A DNA stretch of 64,000 nucleotides from Bradyrhizobium sp. CB82 (GCF_029714405.1 NZ_CP121650.1:5151001-5215000), one strand, 5' to 3'; shown: positions 47,348-57,274, counted from the stretch's first letter. Translations and numbers: made by a program. Notes: a model not told the origin generated them from the sequence alone.

Positions 47348-50300
47348 CTAAAGCTGCTGCACGTCGACGACGCCCGCGACGGCCTTGATCGCGCCTGCGA
47401 TCTGCGGCGAGACCTTGAAGCGGCCGGGCAGCTTCATCTCCACCTCGGTCTCCAGATCGAGCATCATCACCAGCGACACCTCGCCGTCGCCGTTGGAGCG
47501 CGGCGCGGTGCCGGGGCTGCCCACCTTTGGCGCGGCGCCGTTCGAGGGCGCGGCGTCGGGACCTGCAAGCCGCCGCGCGATGGATTCCAGCGGCTTGGTG
47601 TCGCGCAGGAAGATGCGCAGCCCCTTCTGCGTCTTGGCGGCGGCGTCATCGAGCGGCTCGGCGTGCAGCACGCGCGCGCGAACGTCCTCGCCCTGCAATT
47701 CCGCACCGAGTTGTAGCAACACCGCAGCGCCGGGTTCGAGCACGTCGCGATATTGCGCAAGCCCTTCGGAGAACAGCACCGCCTCGAAATGCCCGGTCGG
47801 GTCGGACAGGCCCATGATGCCCATCTTGTTGCCGGTCTTGGTGCGCCGCTCCATGCGTGACACCACGGTGGCGGCGACCTTGCCGGCGGTCGCGCCGGTC
47901 TTCACCGCGCGAGAAAACTCCGCCCAGCTCTGCACGCGCAGGCGCTTCAGAACGGTCGCGTAGTCGTCGAGCGGATGGCCCGACAGGAAGAACCCGATCG
48001 CGTCATATTCGCGCCGCAGCCGCTCCGCCGGCAGCCAGGCCTCGATCTGCGGCAGCATGATGGTGGGTGCATCCGATGCGCCTCCGAACATGTCGTTCTG
48101 GCCGATGGTGGCGGCCTCATGCGCGCGCTGGCAGGCGGCGAGGATCGCATCCGCACCGGCAAAGACGCGCGCCCGGTTCGGCTCCAGCGTGTCGAAGGCA
48201 CCGGCGGCGGCTAAGCTCTCGATGATGCGCTTGTTGATCGCGCGTGGCGACACGCGCGCGGCGAAATCGGCAAGCGAGGTGAACAGCCCGCCTCGGGTGC
48301 GCTCCTCGATGATCTGCTCGACGGCCTGAAGGCCGACGCCCTTCAGCGCGGCGAGCGCATAGAAGATTGTCTTCTCGCCGACCTCGAAGGTCGCGCCAGA
48401 GCGGTTGACGTTCGGCGGCTCGACCTTGATGCCGAGGCGCTGCGCCTCGGAGCGGAATTCGGAGAGCTTGTCGGTGTTGTTGAGGTCGAGCGTCATCGAC
48501 GCCGCGATGAACTCCACCGGATAATGCGCCTTCATGTAGGCGGTGTGGTAGGACACCAGCGCGTAGGCTGCCGCGTGGCTCTTGTTGAAGCCGTAGTCGG
48601 CGAATTTGGCGAGCAATTCGAAGATCGTCTCGGCCTGCGCCTTCGGCACGCCGTTCTTCACCGCGCCGGCGACGAAGATGTCGCGCTGCTTGTCCATCTC
48701 GGCGCGGATCTTCTTGCCCATCGCGCGGCGCAACAGGTCGGCGTCGCCGAGCGAATAGCCCGACATCACCTGCGCGATCTGCATCACCTGTTCCTGGTAG
48801 ATGATGACGCCGAACGTCTCCTTCAGGATCGGCTCCAGCACGGGGTGCAGATATTCCGGCTCCTCGTCGCCGTGCTTGCGCGCGCAATAGGTCGGGATGT
48901 TCGCCATCGGGCCCGGGCGATACAGCGCGACCAGCGCGATGATGTCCTCGAAACGGTCGGGGCGCATGTCGATCAGCGCGCGCCGCATGCCTTGACTTTC
49001 AACCTGGAACACGCCGACCACGTCGCCGCGGGCAAGCATCTGGTAGCTCTCGGCATCGTCGATCGGCAGCGTGGCGAGATCGACGTGGATGTCGCGCGGC
49101 TTCAAGAGCTTCACTGCGACGTCGAGCACGGTCAGCGTCTTCAGGCCGAGGAAGTCGAACTTCACGAGGCCCGCGGGCTCGACCCATTTCATGTTGAACT
49201 GGGTCACCGGCATGTCGGATTTGGGATCGCGGTAGAGCGGCACGAGCTCGCTCAAGGGGCGATCCCCGATCACGATGCCGGCCGCATGCGTCGAGGCGTG
49301 GCGCGTCAGGCCTTCGAGGCGCTGGGCGATGTCGAAGGCGCGCGCCACCACCGGGTCTTCATCGCGGAACGCCTGCAGCTTCGGCTCGCTCTCGATCGCG
49401 GCCGCGAGTGTGACGGGCGCGGCCGGGTTCTGCGGCACCAGCTTGGTCAGCTTGTCGACCTGCCCATAGGGCATTTGCAGCACGCGCCCGACGTCGCGCA
49501 GCACGCCGCGCGCCTGGAGCGTACCGAAGGTGATGATCTGCGCGACCTGGTCGCGGCCGTAGCGCTGCTGCACATACTGGATCACCTCGCCGCGGCGGTC
49601 CTGGCAGAAGTCGATGTCGAAGTCCGGCATCGAGACGCGCTCGGGATTGAGGAAGCGCTCGAACAGCAGGCCGAACTTGATCGGATCGAGGTCGGTGATG
49701 GTCAGCGCCCACGCAACCAGCGAGCCCGCACCGGAGCCGCGGCCCGGCCCGACCGGAATGCCCTGCGACTTCGCCCATTTGATGAAGTCGGACACGATCA
49801 GGAAGTAGCCCGCATATTTCATGCGGGTGATGACGTCGAGCTCGAAGGCGAGCCGCTTGTTGTAGTCCTCCTCGGTCGTGCCCTGCGATAACCCATGCAC
49901 GCGCAGACGGTTGGCAAGCCCCTCCTCCGCCTGCCGCTTCAGCTCGGCCGCCTCGACCGCGGCCGCATCGGAACTGCCTGCGGCACCGACGGTGAAAAAC
50001 GGCAGAATCGGCTTGCGCGTCATCGGGCGGAACGAGCAGCGCTCGGCGATCTCGATCGTCGAGGCAAGCGCTTCCGGAATGTCGGCGAACAGCACGGCCA
50101 TCTCGGCCCGCGTCTTGAAGCGGTGATCGGGCGTGAGCTGCTCGCGATCGCTCTCGGCGATCAGCCGCCCGCCGGCGATGCAGAGCAGCGCATCGTGCGC
50201 CTCGTAATCGTCCGTCGAGGCGAAGTACGGCTCGTTGGTCGCAACCAGCGGCAGGCCTTTTGTGTAGGCGATGTCGATCAGCCCGCTCTCGATGCGGCGC

Positions 50301-50851
50301 TCCTTGTCGATGCCATGGCGCTGCAATTCGATGTAGAGGCGGTCGCCGAACAGACCGGCGAGCCGCTCGCAGCGCTCCGCGGCGAGCTCCGCATGGCCGA
50401 CCCCGAGCGCAAGCGAGATAGGACCGTCCGGGCCGCCCGTCAGCGCAATCAGGCCGTCGGTCTCGCCATCAAGCCAATCGAACTTGATGAACGGCGCGTG
50501 GCTGTCGGGCGTCTCCAGGAACGCGCGCGAGTTCAGCCGCATCAGGCTGCGATAGCCGCGCTCTTGGGCTGCCAGCAGCACGACCCGCGAGGGCGGAATC
50601 GCATTACGCGCGTTCGGATCCTGGTCGCCGAAATCGATCGCGAGCTCGCAGCCGACGATCGGCTGGATACCCGAGCCCGCCATCTTGTCGGAGAACTCCA
50701 GCGCACCGAACATGTTGTCGGTGTCGGTCAGCGCCAGCGCCGGCTGATGGTCCTTTTTCGCAAGCTCGGCGAGCTTGGCGATCTTGATCGAGCCCTTGAG
50801 CAGCGAATAGGCCGAGTGAACGTGAAGATGGACAAATCCGGCGCTCGGCAT
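47348..50851 (-). CDS. dnaE: DNA polymerase III alpha subunit
   Basis: This 1167-aa replicative polymerase starts with a PHP domain (FVHLHVHSAYSLLKGSIKIA). It has the palm with MPDFDIDFCQDRRGEVIQYV (catalytic Asp pair), GRGSGAGSLVAWAL, a fingers region, tandem HhH, an OB-fold (VVSRMERRTKTGNKMGIMGL), and a C-terminal tau-binding region. Length and features are those of DnaE1, the main replicase, not the error-prone DnaE2. Confidence 0.95.
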   Translation of the reverse strand: MPSAGFVHLHVHSAYSLLKGSIKIAKLAELAKKDHQPALALTDTDNMFGALEFSDKMAGSGIQPIVGCELAIDFGDQDPNARNAIPPSRVVLLAAQERGYRSLMRLNSRAFLETPDSHAPFIKFDWLDGETDGLIALTGGPDGPISLALGVGHAELAAERCERLAGLFGDRLYIELQRHGIDKERRIESGLIDIAYTKGLPLVATNEPYFASTDDYEAHDALLCIAGGRLIAESDREQLTPDHRFKTRAEMAVLFADIPEALASTIEIAERCSFRPMTRKPILPFFTVGAAGSSDAAAVEAAELKRQAEEGLANRLRVHGLSQGTTEEDYNKRLAFELDVITRMKYAGYFLIVSDFIKWAKSQGIPVGPGRGSGAGSLVAWALTITDLDPIKFGLLFERFLNPERVSMPDFDIDFCQDRRGEVIQYVQQRYGRDQVAQIITFGTLQARGVLRDVGRVLQMPYGQVDKLTKLVPQNPAAPVTLAAAIESEPKLQAFRDEDPVVARAFDIAQRLEGLTRHASTHAAGIVIGDRPLSELVPLYRDPKSDMPVTQFNMKWVEPAGLVKFDFLGLKTLTVLDVAVKLLKPRDIHVDLATLPIDDAESYQMLARGDVVGVFQVESQGMRRALIDMRPDRFEDIIALVALYRPGPMANIPTYCARKHGDEEPEYLHPVLEPILKETFGVIIYQEQVMQIAQVMSGYSLGDADLLRRAMGKKIRAEMDKQRDIFVAGAVKNGVPKAQAETIFELLAKFADYGFNKSHAAAYALVSYHTAYMKAHYPVEFIAASMTLDLNNTDKLSEFRSEAQRLGIKVEPPNVNRSGATFEVGEKTIFYALAALKGVGLQAVEQIIEERTRGGLFTSLADFAARVSPRAINKRIIESLAAAGAFDTLEPNRARVFAGADAILAACQRAHEAATIGQNDMFGGASDAPTIMLPQIEAWLPAERLRREYDAIGFFLSGHPLDDYATVLKRLRVQSWAEFSRAVKTGATAGKVAATVVSRMERRTKTGNKMGIMGLSDPTGHFEAVLFSEGLAQYRDVLEPGAAVLLQLGAELQGEDVRARVLHAEPLDDAAAKTQKGLRIFLRDTKPLESIARRLAGPDAAPSNGAAPKVGSPGTAPRSNGDGEVSLVMMLDLETEVEMKLPGRFKVSPQIAGAIKAVAGVVDVQQL

Positions 50852-51029
50852 GGTCGCTTAAGGCCTCCTGGGCATCGTGGGAACGCCAGCCGGACCAGGG
50901 CGCAGCATGCGCGCTTCGCGGGCCCGACTCGCCCCACAATGGTGGTGCCTCGGCCCCCCGGAGTCCACGGCGACGGCGCACATTCCTCGTGCCGTCCCGT
51001 TTTTCAACAGGGGGGCCGCCGATCGCCGC

Positions 51030-51128
51030 TCAGAGCTGGGGAATCACCTGCGCCCAGATCGCGATCATCCCGACGAACAGCGTGATCGATGCCAGTGCAG
51101 CGGCTTCTTCCACGAAGATCTTCAACAT
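51030..51128 (-). CDS. 32-aa single-span membrane protein
   Basis: A micro-ORF starting at ATG 51128 with GGAG upstream. The whole protein is one predicted helix (EEAAALASITLFVGMIAIWA) with a short acidic N-terminus and IPQL at the end. It is AT-flanked but coding-like. I recall similarly short membrane peptides in Bradyrhizobium. It may modulate a membrane complex; function unknown. Confidence 0.55.
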   Translation of the reverse strand: MLKIFVEEAAALASITLFVGMIAIWAQVIPQL

Positions 51129-51256
51129 GGCCTTGCTCCCTCGCTAGAACATAGAGAGAACATTGTTCTGTTTTTGTTCCAAGAGTCAAGCAGCGCGACG
51201 GCAGCCGCGGCCCCGCTTCGCACCCAATGGTTAACTCGATGAATTCTCGAAAGAAA

Positions 51257-51283
51257 AAAGCCCCGGCGCAAGGCCGGGGCTTT
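51257..51283 (-). terminator. Rho-independent terminator of the outer-membrane protein gene
   Basis: An 11-bp stem, AAAGCCCCGGC/GCCGGGGCTTT, with loop GCAAG, followed on the minus strand by TTTCTTTC. It lies 44 bp after the stop of the gene at 51327-52055 and is a textbook intrinsic terminator; the A-run on the other side lets it work in both directions. Confidence 0.85.
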
Positions 51284-51326
51284 CGCAAACCGCTCCGGAA
51301 GAGCGATCGATATCAGTACACGCCAA

Positions 51327-52055
51327 TCAGTACCTGGGGGCGGTCGGGCCGCCGAACCTGTAGTTCAGGCGGACGAGGCCCATGTCGACGTCCTGACGGA
51401 TGCGGTCGGTACCCACGAGACCCGTGAAGGTGACGTCCTTGTCGGCCAGGAAGATGTGGTTGTACTCGACGCCAACCGACCAGTTCGGAGCGAAGCCGTA
51501 TTCGAGGCCGGCACCGACCGTGCCACCCCAACGGGTCTGGCTGGTCGAGCCGAGCAGCGCGCCCGTTGCGGTGCTGAAGACGTCGTACTTGTCGCTGACC
51601 ACAGCCGCGCCGCCCTTCACATAGAGCAGCACGTTGTTCCAGGCGTAGCCGACCTGACCGGTGATCAGACCGAACGCGTCGATCTTGGTGCGATTGCGGT
51701 CACCCGCGAAGATGTTGCTGACGTTGTCGCCGGAGAAGTCGGCCCAGTTGCCCTGGCCTTCAACCCCGAACACCCACTGTCCGGCCTGCCAGCGATAGCC
51801 GATCTGACCACCGACGGTGCCGCCGGTCGCGTTGTGCGAACCTTCCGAGCCGACGCCGACGAAATCCCAGGTGGTGTGAGCCGAACCGCCACCGCCGTTG
51901 ATACCGATGTAGAAGCCGCTCCAGTCGTAGATCGCGGCGATCATCGGAGGCGGAGCCTTCGTGTAAGGCCGTGCTGCGAGGTCAGCAGCCACCGCCGGCG
52001 CAGCCGCGCTGAGCGCGACGAGGCTCGCAGTGACAAGCAACAAACTCTTCTTCAT
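51327..52055 (-). CDS. Omp31-type outer membrane beta-barrel protein
   Basis: This 242-aa protein has a clear signal peptide ending SAAAPAVAADL. Next come the family start YDWSGFYIGINGGGG, glycine- and aromatic-rich strand repeats (GGQIGYRWQAGQWVFGVEG), and the C-terminal VRLNYRFGG that ends such barrels. It resembles Omp25/Omp31 porin-like proteins of rhizobia and Brucella. Start ATG 52055 has GGGAATCAAATG upstream. It is followed by a strong terminator. Confidence 0.9.
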   Translation of the reverse strand: MKKSLLLVTASLVALSAAAPAVAADLAARPYTKAPPPMIAAIYDWSGFYIGINGGGGSAHTTWDFVGVGSEGSHNATGGTVGGQIGYRWQAGQWVFGVEGQGNWADFSGDNVSNIFAGDRNRTKIDAFGLITGQVGYAWNNVLLYVKGGAAVVSDKYDVFSTATGALLGSTSQTRWGGTVGAGLEYGFAPNWSVGVEYNHIFLADKDVTFTGLVGTDRIRQDVDMGLVRLNYRFGGPTAPRY

Positions 52056-52602
52056 TTGATTCCCGTTCCAGTTTCTTCGTAAAGGCCCCCGGGCCGTGCG
52101 CACCTCTTAACAGCGATCGACGGAATTGCTGTAACCGCAACGCAACAGTTCAGTCCAAAGGACCCGCTGTATTAATGAATGTTTAGTTGCATTCATGGAC
52201 CCCTTAATAATCCAGTATTTGCAGCGACTCCGGCATCGATCGTACGACGCTTTGACGCACGCGCCCGCGCATCGGGAACGAGTCACATCTTGGTGTAAAG
52301 GAATAGTGTGGCGCGCCGACTTCTTTTTTCCGCATTGCCGCCGCAATTGCGCACGCGCGCGCTGCAACTTGCGTGAAAGACATTCATGGAACCGGGATCA
52401 CCTCACGGTCGAGAAGCCCGCTATACACAAGTATAGTCGTCACGAGCCATATTCCTGATCGATCATTGGCCGCCTCAGGCCAGGTTCGACCCGCTGTTCA
52501 CCGACCGCCGGGGCTATATTGCCGCTCCGGGCCAGGGACAGCTCCGCTACCCGTCGTAAGAAACGAGCTGGTTTGATCCATCGCTCTTTCGCAAGGTCGA
52601 CC
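52056..52602. promoter_or_regulatory. Divergent intergenic region with two inverted repeats
   Basis: This 547-bp region lies between the leftward barrel gene and the rightward kinase gene. ATGAATG/CATTCAT arms lie in the AT-rich segment at about 52175-52196, and CTATAC (52421-52426) with GTATAG (52431-52436) forms a 6-bp inverted repeat about 170 bp before the kinase gene. CATTCATGGA occurs twice (52190-52199 and 52381-52390). These could be regulator-binding sites. No gene was seen. Confidence 0.45.
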
Positions 52603-54186
52603 ATGCGAGATACCGTTCAAGCGCCATCGGCCGGGTTCGATTTGGACCAGCGCAAGCGCCCCGAGGAGGCGTTGCGCGAGAGCGAGGAGCGCTTTCGCAC
52701 CTTGGTGCAATTCTCCTTCGACGTGTACTGGGAAACCGACGCGCAACATCGCTTCATCCGCCAGGAGTTCGCTGAGACGCTTTCCGAGCCGCCGGTCGCC
52801 GAAATTGGCAGGACGCGGTGGGAAGTGCCTTACCTGGAGCCGGATGCAGAGGGCTGGCGCAAGCACCGCGAGATGCTCGATGCCCACCTCCCGTTCCGCG
52901 ATTTCGAGCACGCGCGACCAACGCCCGATGGCGGCAAGCGCTACACGTCGGTCTCCGGGCTGCCAGTCTTTGACGAAACCGGGCGCTTCCTGGGCTACCG
53001 CGGTGTCGGGCGCTACATCACCGAGCGCAAGCGCGCCGAATTGGCCCTGCGCGAGAGCGAGGCCCGTTTCCGCACCTTCGTGGACCACGCGACGGACATG
53101 TTCATGCTCCACGATGATGACGGTCGCGTTCTCGACGTGAACCGAAATGCTTGCGAGAGCCTGGGCTATCGCCGGGACGAACTGATCGGGGTCACTGCGC
53201 TTTTCTTCGATCTGGAGATGGATGAAGCGAGCTGGCGGATCAACCGCGAGCGCCTCAAGGCAGGCGACATCGCAACACTGGAGAGTCACTATCGCCGGAA
53301 AGACGGCTCCGTGTTTCCTGTCGAAGTCCGCATGCGGGAGTTCTGCGAAGGCGGCCAGCGACAGATCATCTCCCTGAGCCGCGACATCACCGAACGTAAG
53401 CGGACCGCCGAGATCTTCCGCGAAATGCAGGCGGAACTGACACGCGCCAATCGCGCGGCAGCCATGGGACAAGTCACGGCTTCGGTCACACACGAATTGA
53501 GTCAACCGATTACCGCGATGCTCTGCAACGCAGAGGCCGCACTGAACTGGCTCGGATCGCTATCTCCGAATGTCGAGAGGGCCCAACGGGCGCTCGCATC
53601 CATTGTCGCAGACGCCAAGCGAGGCGGCGAAATCATCGGTTGGATCCGCTCCCTGATCAAGAGAACACCGGCGCGGAAAGAGAGCATTGACGTCAACGTC
53701 GCCATCCAGGACGTCATCACCATAGCTCGCAGCGAACTCTTCAAGCGCAGCGTCTTGCTCCAAACGGACCTCGCTCCGGGCTTGCCGCTCGTCGAGGGCT
53801 ATCGCGTCCAACTGCAACAAGTGATTCTCAATCTGATCCTCAACGCGATTGAAGCAATGGACTGCCTCGACGAGGGAAGGCGCGAACTGCGGATCAGCAC
53901 GGCCGCAGATGACTCGAACGGCGTTGTTGTTGCCGTGCGGGACAACGGTCCCGGATTTGACGCGGCAATGGTCGACCGCTTGTTCGAGCCCTTCTACACG
54001 ACCAAGCCAGATGGGATCGGCATGGGCCTGTCTATCTGCCACTCGATCATTGAAGCACACGGAGGACGACTTTGGGCCGGTGCGAATGAACCACGGGGCG
54101 CCGTGTTTCAGTTCAATCTGCGTCCGGAACAGGGTGATCCGCGTCGCGATCAGCAATGCGGCGGCGCGCAATCGAACTGGAGTTGA
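52603..54186 (+). CDS. PAS-domain sensor histidine kinase
   Basis: This 527-aa protein has no membrane segment. It has two PAS/PAC modules (about 20-155 and 155-275, each ending in ITERKR). The dimerisation H-box ASVTHELSQPITAML carries the phospho-His, followed by the HATPase domain with N-box NLILNAIEAM, G1 DNGPGFDAAM and G2 KPDGIGMGLSIC. It is a cytoplasmic sensor, possibly for redox or ligand signals through PAS. No response regulator gene is adjacent, so its partner is elsewhere. ATG 52603 was chosen; the upstream frame is Arg-rich non-coding. Confidence 0.9.
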   Translation: MRDTVQAPSAGFDLDQRKRPEEALRESEERFRTLVQFSFDVYWETDAQHRFIRQEFAETLSEPPVAEIGRTRWEVPYLEPDAEGWRKHREMLDAHLPFRDFEHARPTPDGGKRYTSVSGLPVFDETGRFLGYRGVGRYITERKRAELALRESEARFRTFVDHATDMFMLHDDDGRVLDVNRNACESLGYRRDELIGVTALFFDLEMDEASWRINRERLKAGDIATLESHYRRKDGSVFPVEVRMREFCEGGQRQIISLSRDITERKRTAEIFREMQAELTRANRAAAMGQVTASVTHELSQPITAMLCNAEAALNWLGSLSPNVERAQRALASIVADAKRGGEIIGWIRSLIKRTPARKESIDVNVAIQDVITIARSELFKRSVLLQTDLAPGLPLVEGYRVQLQQVILNLILNAIEAMDCLDEGRRELRISTAADDSNGVVVAVRDNGPGFDAAMVDRLFEPFYTTKPDGIGMGLSICHSIIEAHGGRLWAGANEPRGAVFQFNLRPEQGDPRRDQQCGGAQSNWS

Positions 54187-54206
54187 AAAGACCTCAACGG
54201 GCGCTC

Positions 54207-55142
54207 TCACCACGCGTTGAGGTTGCTTACAAGCTGCTTGTCCAGGGATAAGCTTTCCATGCCACTGGAAAGCAAAATACCGCTTCGGTCATGGTGTCCA
54301 CTCCCGGGCATATTCCGTTTGTGGTGCAAGAAGTGACCGACCTCGTGCGCCATGACGCCAATGAACGCTTCGCCATAGTCGAACGCGGGTGGATTGCCCT
54401 GGTCGACAACCACGCATACCTGCTCATCAGGCAGATACTCCCCAGCCGCCTCACTATCCATTGCATCATAGTCGCCGACGAGAAAGCACGTGAGATCGGT
54501 GCCGCGCCTCTTGAATGGTACGATATCTTTTCGAAAAACATCTCGCGAGATTTTTGGCCCCAGGGCTTTCTGGACCGTGATCCATGTGGCATCGACCGAG
54601 GTGAAAAAGATATTCGCCTGAGCCCCGAACGTCCAATTCAGCCTGGTGAGGAACCAGGGCACGTCATTCGGCGTCCATGTCGTGGCGTTGATTACTTTGC
54701 CCGATTGATCGAGGTGCTTGAGGAATTTGAACGCGATCGTGAAGTCTTTGCGCGGCAGAATGGCGACCTCCAACCTGATTTCTGTGTTGCCTCGCATGGC
54801 TTTGAGTTCCGGAATACCGACACCTTTGGCCGAGACCTTGAGGGCGCGCGCAAGGCCCTTCGGCCGTGCAGTGGCATATAGCGCTGTACGCAAACGCAGC
54901 AACTGATCTTCGCGCTCCTGGCTTCTTTGCTCCCTGAAGCGAGTGTTGATGTATTCCTGAGCGACGCGTTCGACCTGCTCGAGACGCACATCCTCGACCT
55001 GTAATCGACCGCGATCATACGATAGGCGAACGTCCTTGCTGTCGCGGAGGCAGACCAGGTTGAAGCCTCCCCGAGGAACGATCATGAAGCTTTGCGCAGC
55101 ATACACACCAGAATGCTGCAAGAACTGAACGAAGCTCGCCAT
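54207..55142 (-). CDS. Predicted zinc metalloprotease-like protein (HEVGH)
   Basis: This 311-aa protein has a C-terminal AHEVGHFLHH motif near residue 266, an HExxH zinc site, followed by GSGHHDRSGILLSSGMESL. That resembles a third ligand plus a Met-turn as in metzincins, although the spacing from HExxH to GHH is longer than usual. The N-terminal two-thirds (with RRGTDLTCFLVGDYDAMDSE before the motif) is unlike any family I know. No signal peptide is seen, so it may act in the cytoplasm. Start ATG 55142 is unsure. It is convergent with the kinase gene. Confidence 0.65.
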   Translation of the reverse strand: MASFVQFLQHSGVYAAQSFMIVPRGGFNLVCLRDSKDVRLSYDRGRLQVEDVRLEQVERVAQEYINTRFREQRSQEREDQLLRLRTALYATARPKGLARALKVSAKGVGIPELKAMRGNTEIRLEVAILPRKDFTIAFKFLKHLDQSGKVINATTWTPNDVPWFLTRLNWTFGAQANIFFTSVDATWITVQKALGPKISRDVFRKDIVPFKRRGTDLTCFLVGDYDAMDSEAAGEYLPDEQVCVVVDQGNPPAFDYGEAFIGVMAHEVGHFLHHKRNMPGSGHHDRSGILLSSGMESLSLDKQLVSNLNAW

Positions 55143-55282
55143 GACATTGCTTCCGGGTCGAACTACCGGAAGTGTATTGTCGATCCATGCCGGGTCAATG
55201 TCCGCTTTGGGGCCAAAAGCGGCATCGCTCCGACTGGTCGCGCGCTCGGCCCGCAGAAGCCGACGCTTGGCCCTTCTGCGCG

Positions 55283-56056
55283 CTAGACCGGCGTGTAGAT
55301 GACAAGCTTCAACGCGGGATCGTCATTGGCCTGAAAGCTCGTGTGCTCGAAATGGAGCACGCCCTTGGTGGGATGGTTCATGGTCTTGCGGCCCGAGGCG
55401 GTGTTGCGGATTTCGTGCGCCTCCCACCATTTGACGAATTCAGGACTGCCTTGCCGCAGCCGCGTCAGCAGTTCCGCAAAAGCGGGATCGCCCGCCCAGA
55501 CGTCGTGCGTCGCGCGAAACATCGCCACCATGCCCTTGGCCACGTCCGCCCAGCTCGCGCCGTAGGATTTTCGCGTCTGCTTGTTGGTCATCATGAGGAG
55601 CAGCGTGTTGCGATCCTGTTCCGGCAACCGGCCGAAGGCAAAAACTTCCTCGGCGGCGTCGTTCCAGGCCAGCACATCCCAGCGCCGTCCCGTAACGTAG
55701 GCCGGCTGATTCAGGCTCTCAATCATCCGCCGAATGGGCGGCGGCACGATCTCGGGCACGAATGCGCTCCTCGCGCCGTCGCGCGCCAGCGCCTTCAGAT
55801 GCGCATGCTCGGTCCTGGAAAGGCGCAGCGCGCGGGCCAGCGCGTCGATCGTGGTGACCGACGGGCTCACGGTGCGGCCCTGCTCAAGGCGGATGTACCA
55901 GTCGACACCGATGCCGGCGAGCTGCGCCACCTCCTCGCGCCGCAGTCCTGCGGTGCGCCGCCTGTGGCCTGCGGGAAGGCCGACGGATTTTGGCGTCAGC
56001 TTCTCGCGGCGCGAGCGCAGGAAGTCGCCGAATTCGACACATCGGGGATCGGCCAT
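55283..56056 (-). CDS. HTH transcriptional regulator with MmyB-like domain
   Basis: This 257-aa protein has an N-terminal helix-turn-helix (about 28-70) with RRRTAGLRREEVAQLAGIG and VDWYIRLEQGRTVSPSVTTI. A C-terminal MmyB-like ligand-binding domain (WDVLAWNDAAEEVF, then WAGDPAFAELLTRL, HPTKGVLHFEHTSF) follows. Such regulators repress a divergent reductase gene and respond to fatty-acid-like or aromatic ligands. The oxidoreductase at 56170 lies divergent, 113 bp away, and is a likely target. ATG 56056 has a better start than 56116. Confidence 0.88.
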   Translation of the reverse strand: MADPRCVEFGDFLRSRREKLTPKSVGLPAGHRRRTAGLRREEVAQLAGIGVDWYIRLEQGRTVSPSVTTIDALARALRLSRTEHAHLKALARDGARSAFVPEIVPPPIRRMIESLNQPAYVTGRRWDVLAWNDAAEEVFAFGRLPEQDRNTLLLMMTNKQTRKSYGASWADVAKGMVAMFRATHDVWAGDPAFAELLTRLRQGSPEFVKWWEAHEIRNTASGRKTMNHPTKGVLHFEHTSFQANDDPALKLVIYTPV

Positions 56057-56169
56057 GATCGCGTTCCGCCTGTTATGCAGGGTCGTTGGAATACTAGGAT
56101 AATACCAGGCCTTCATGCGCCTTCAAGGCAGGCGCATATGCGCCTCAGTTCGAATATGAGGTGAACAAC

Positions 56170-57249
56170 ATGAAAGCCGCCGTCCTCAAATCCCTGGGAA
56201 CACCGCTCGTCATCGAGGATGTTTCCGCTCCGGTGCTCGGCACCGGCGAAGTCATCGCCGACGTCGTCGCCACCCGCGTGCTGCCCTATCTGAACGAGGT
56301 TTTCAGCGGCGCGCGCAACTATGCGCTCGATCTGCCCGTGATCCCCGGCCCCGGCGGCATCGGCCGTGTCCGCGCGATCGGACCGGATGCGACGAAACTC
56401 GCCGTGGGCGACTGGGTATTCTGCGATCCGACCGTGCGCTCGCGCGACGACGCGATCTCGCCTGATATCACGCTGCAAGCCCTGAGCGCCCGCGACGAAG
56501 GCGGCATGAAGCTGCAAAAGCATTTTCGCCACGGATCGTTCGCCGAGCAGATGCGAGTGCCGACGGAAAACGTGAAGCGGCTCGGCGAGATCACCTCCGT
56601 CGAGGCCGCGCAATGGTGCGCGCTCGGCACGATGCTCGTGCCCTATGGCGGCTTCCTCGCGGCCGATCTCAAGCCCGGCGAGACCGTGCTGGTCAGCGGC
56701 GCCACCGGCAATTTCGGCAGCGCCGCCGTGGCGGTGGCGCTCGCCATGGGCGCGGCCTGCGTCGTGGCGCCGGGGCGCAACGAGAAGATCCTCGCCGATC
56801 TTGTGCGGCGCTTCGGCGCGCGCGTCAGACCCGTAAAGCTCTCCGGCAACGAGAGCGACGATCGCGAAACGATGAAGCGCGCCGCGCCGGGCCCAATCGA
56901 CTGTGTGTTCGACATCATGCCGCCCTCGGTCAGTCCCGCGGTGGTGCGTACCGCGATCATGACGGTGCGCCCCAACGGACGCGTGGTGCTGATGGGCGGC
57001 GTCGGCATGGCCGGTGGACCCGGGCTCGAACTGCCCTACCCCTGGCTCATGCGCAATTGCATCACCATCCACGGCGTCTGGATGTATCCGCCGGATGCGG
57101 CGGTCCGCCTGATCGCGCTGGCGCGCTCCGGCCTATTGCGGCTCGACGAGTATGAGGTGACAGCGTTCGATCTCGACCACGCCAACGAGGCCGTGGCCCA
57201 CGCCGCGGCCCATGCCGGCCCGTTCAAGATGACGGTGATCCGGCCGTAG
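56170..57249 (+). CDS. Zinc-type/quinone-type MDR oxidoreductase
   Basis: This 359-aa medium-chain dehydrogenase has a GroES-like N-terminal domain (PVIPGPGGIGRVRAIGPDA) and a Rossmann fold with LVSGATGNFGSAAVAVALA for NAD(P)H. The Cys-rich structural zinc loop of classical alcohol dehydrogenases is not seen, so it is closer to quinone reductase or enoyl reductase types. ATG 56170 follows AGGTG. It is likely regulated by the divergent MmyB-type repressor. The substrate is unknown. Confidence 0.85.
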   Translation: MKAAVLKSLGTPLVIEDVSAPVLGTGEVIADVVATRVLPYLNEVFSGARNYALDLPVIPGPGGIGRVRAIGPDATKLAVGDWVFCDPTVRSRDDAISPDITLQALSARDEGGMKLQKHFRHGSFAEQMRVPTENVKRLGEITSVEAAQWCALGTMLVPYGGFLAADLKPGETVLVSGATGNFGSAAVAVALAMGAACVVAPGRNEKILADLVRRFGARVRPVKLSGNESDDRETMKRAAPGPIDCVFDIMPPSVSPAVVRTAIMTVRPNGRVVLMGGVGMAGGPGLELPYPWLMRNCITIHGVWMYPPDAAVRLIALARSGLLRLDEYEVTAFDLDHANEAVAHAAAHAGPFKMTVIRP

Positions 57250-57274
57250 CCTATTCCAATTTCGGCGTTACAAG

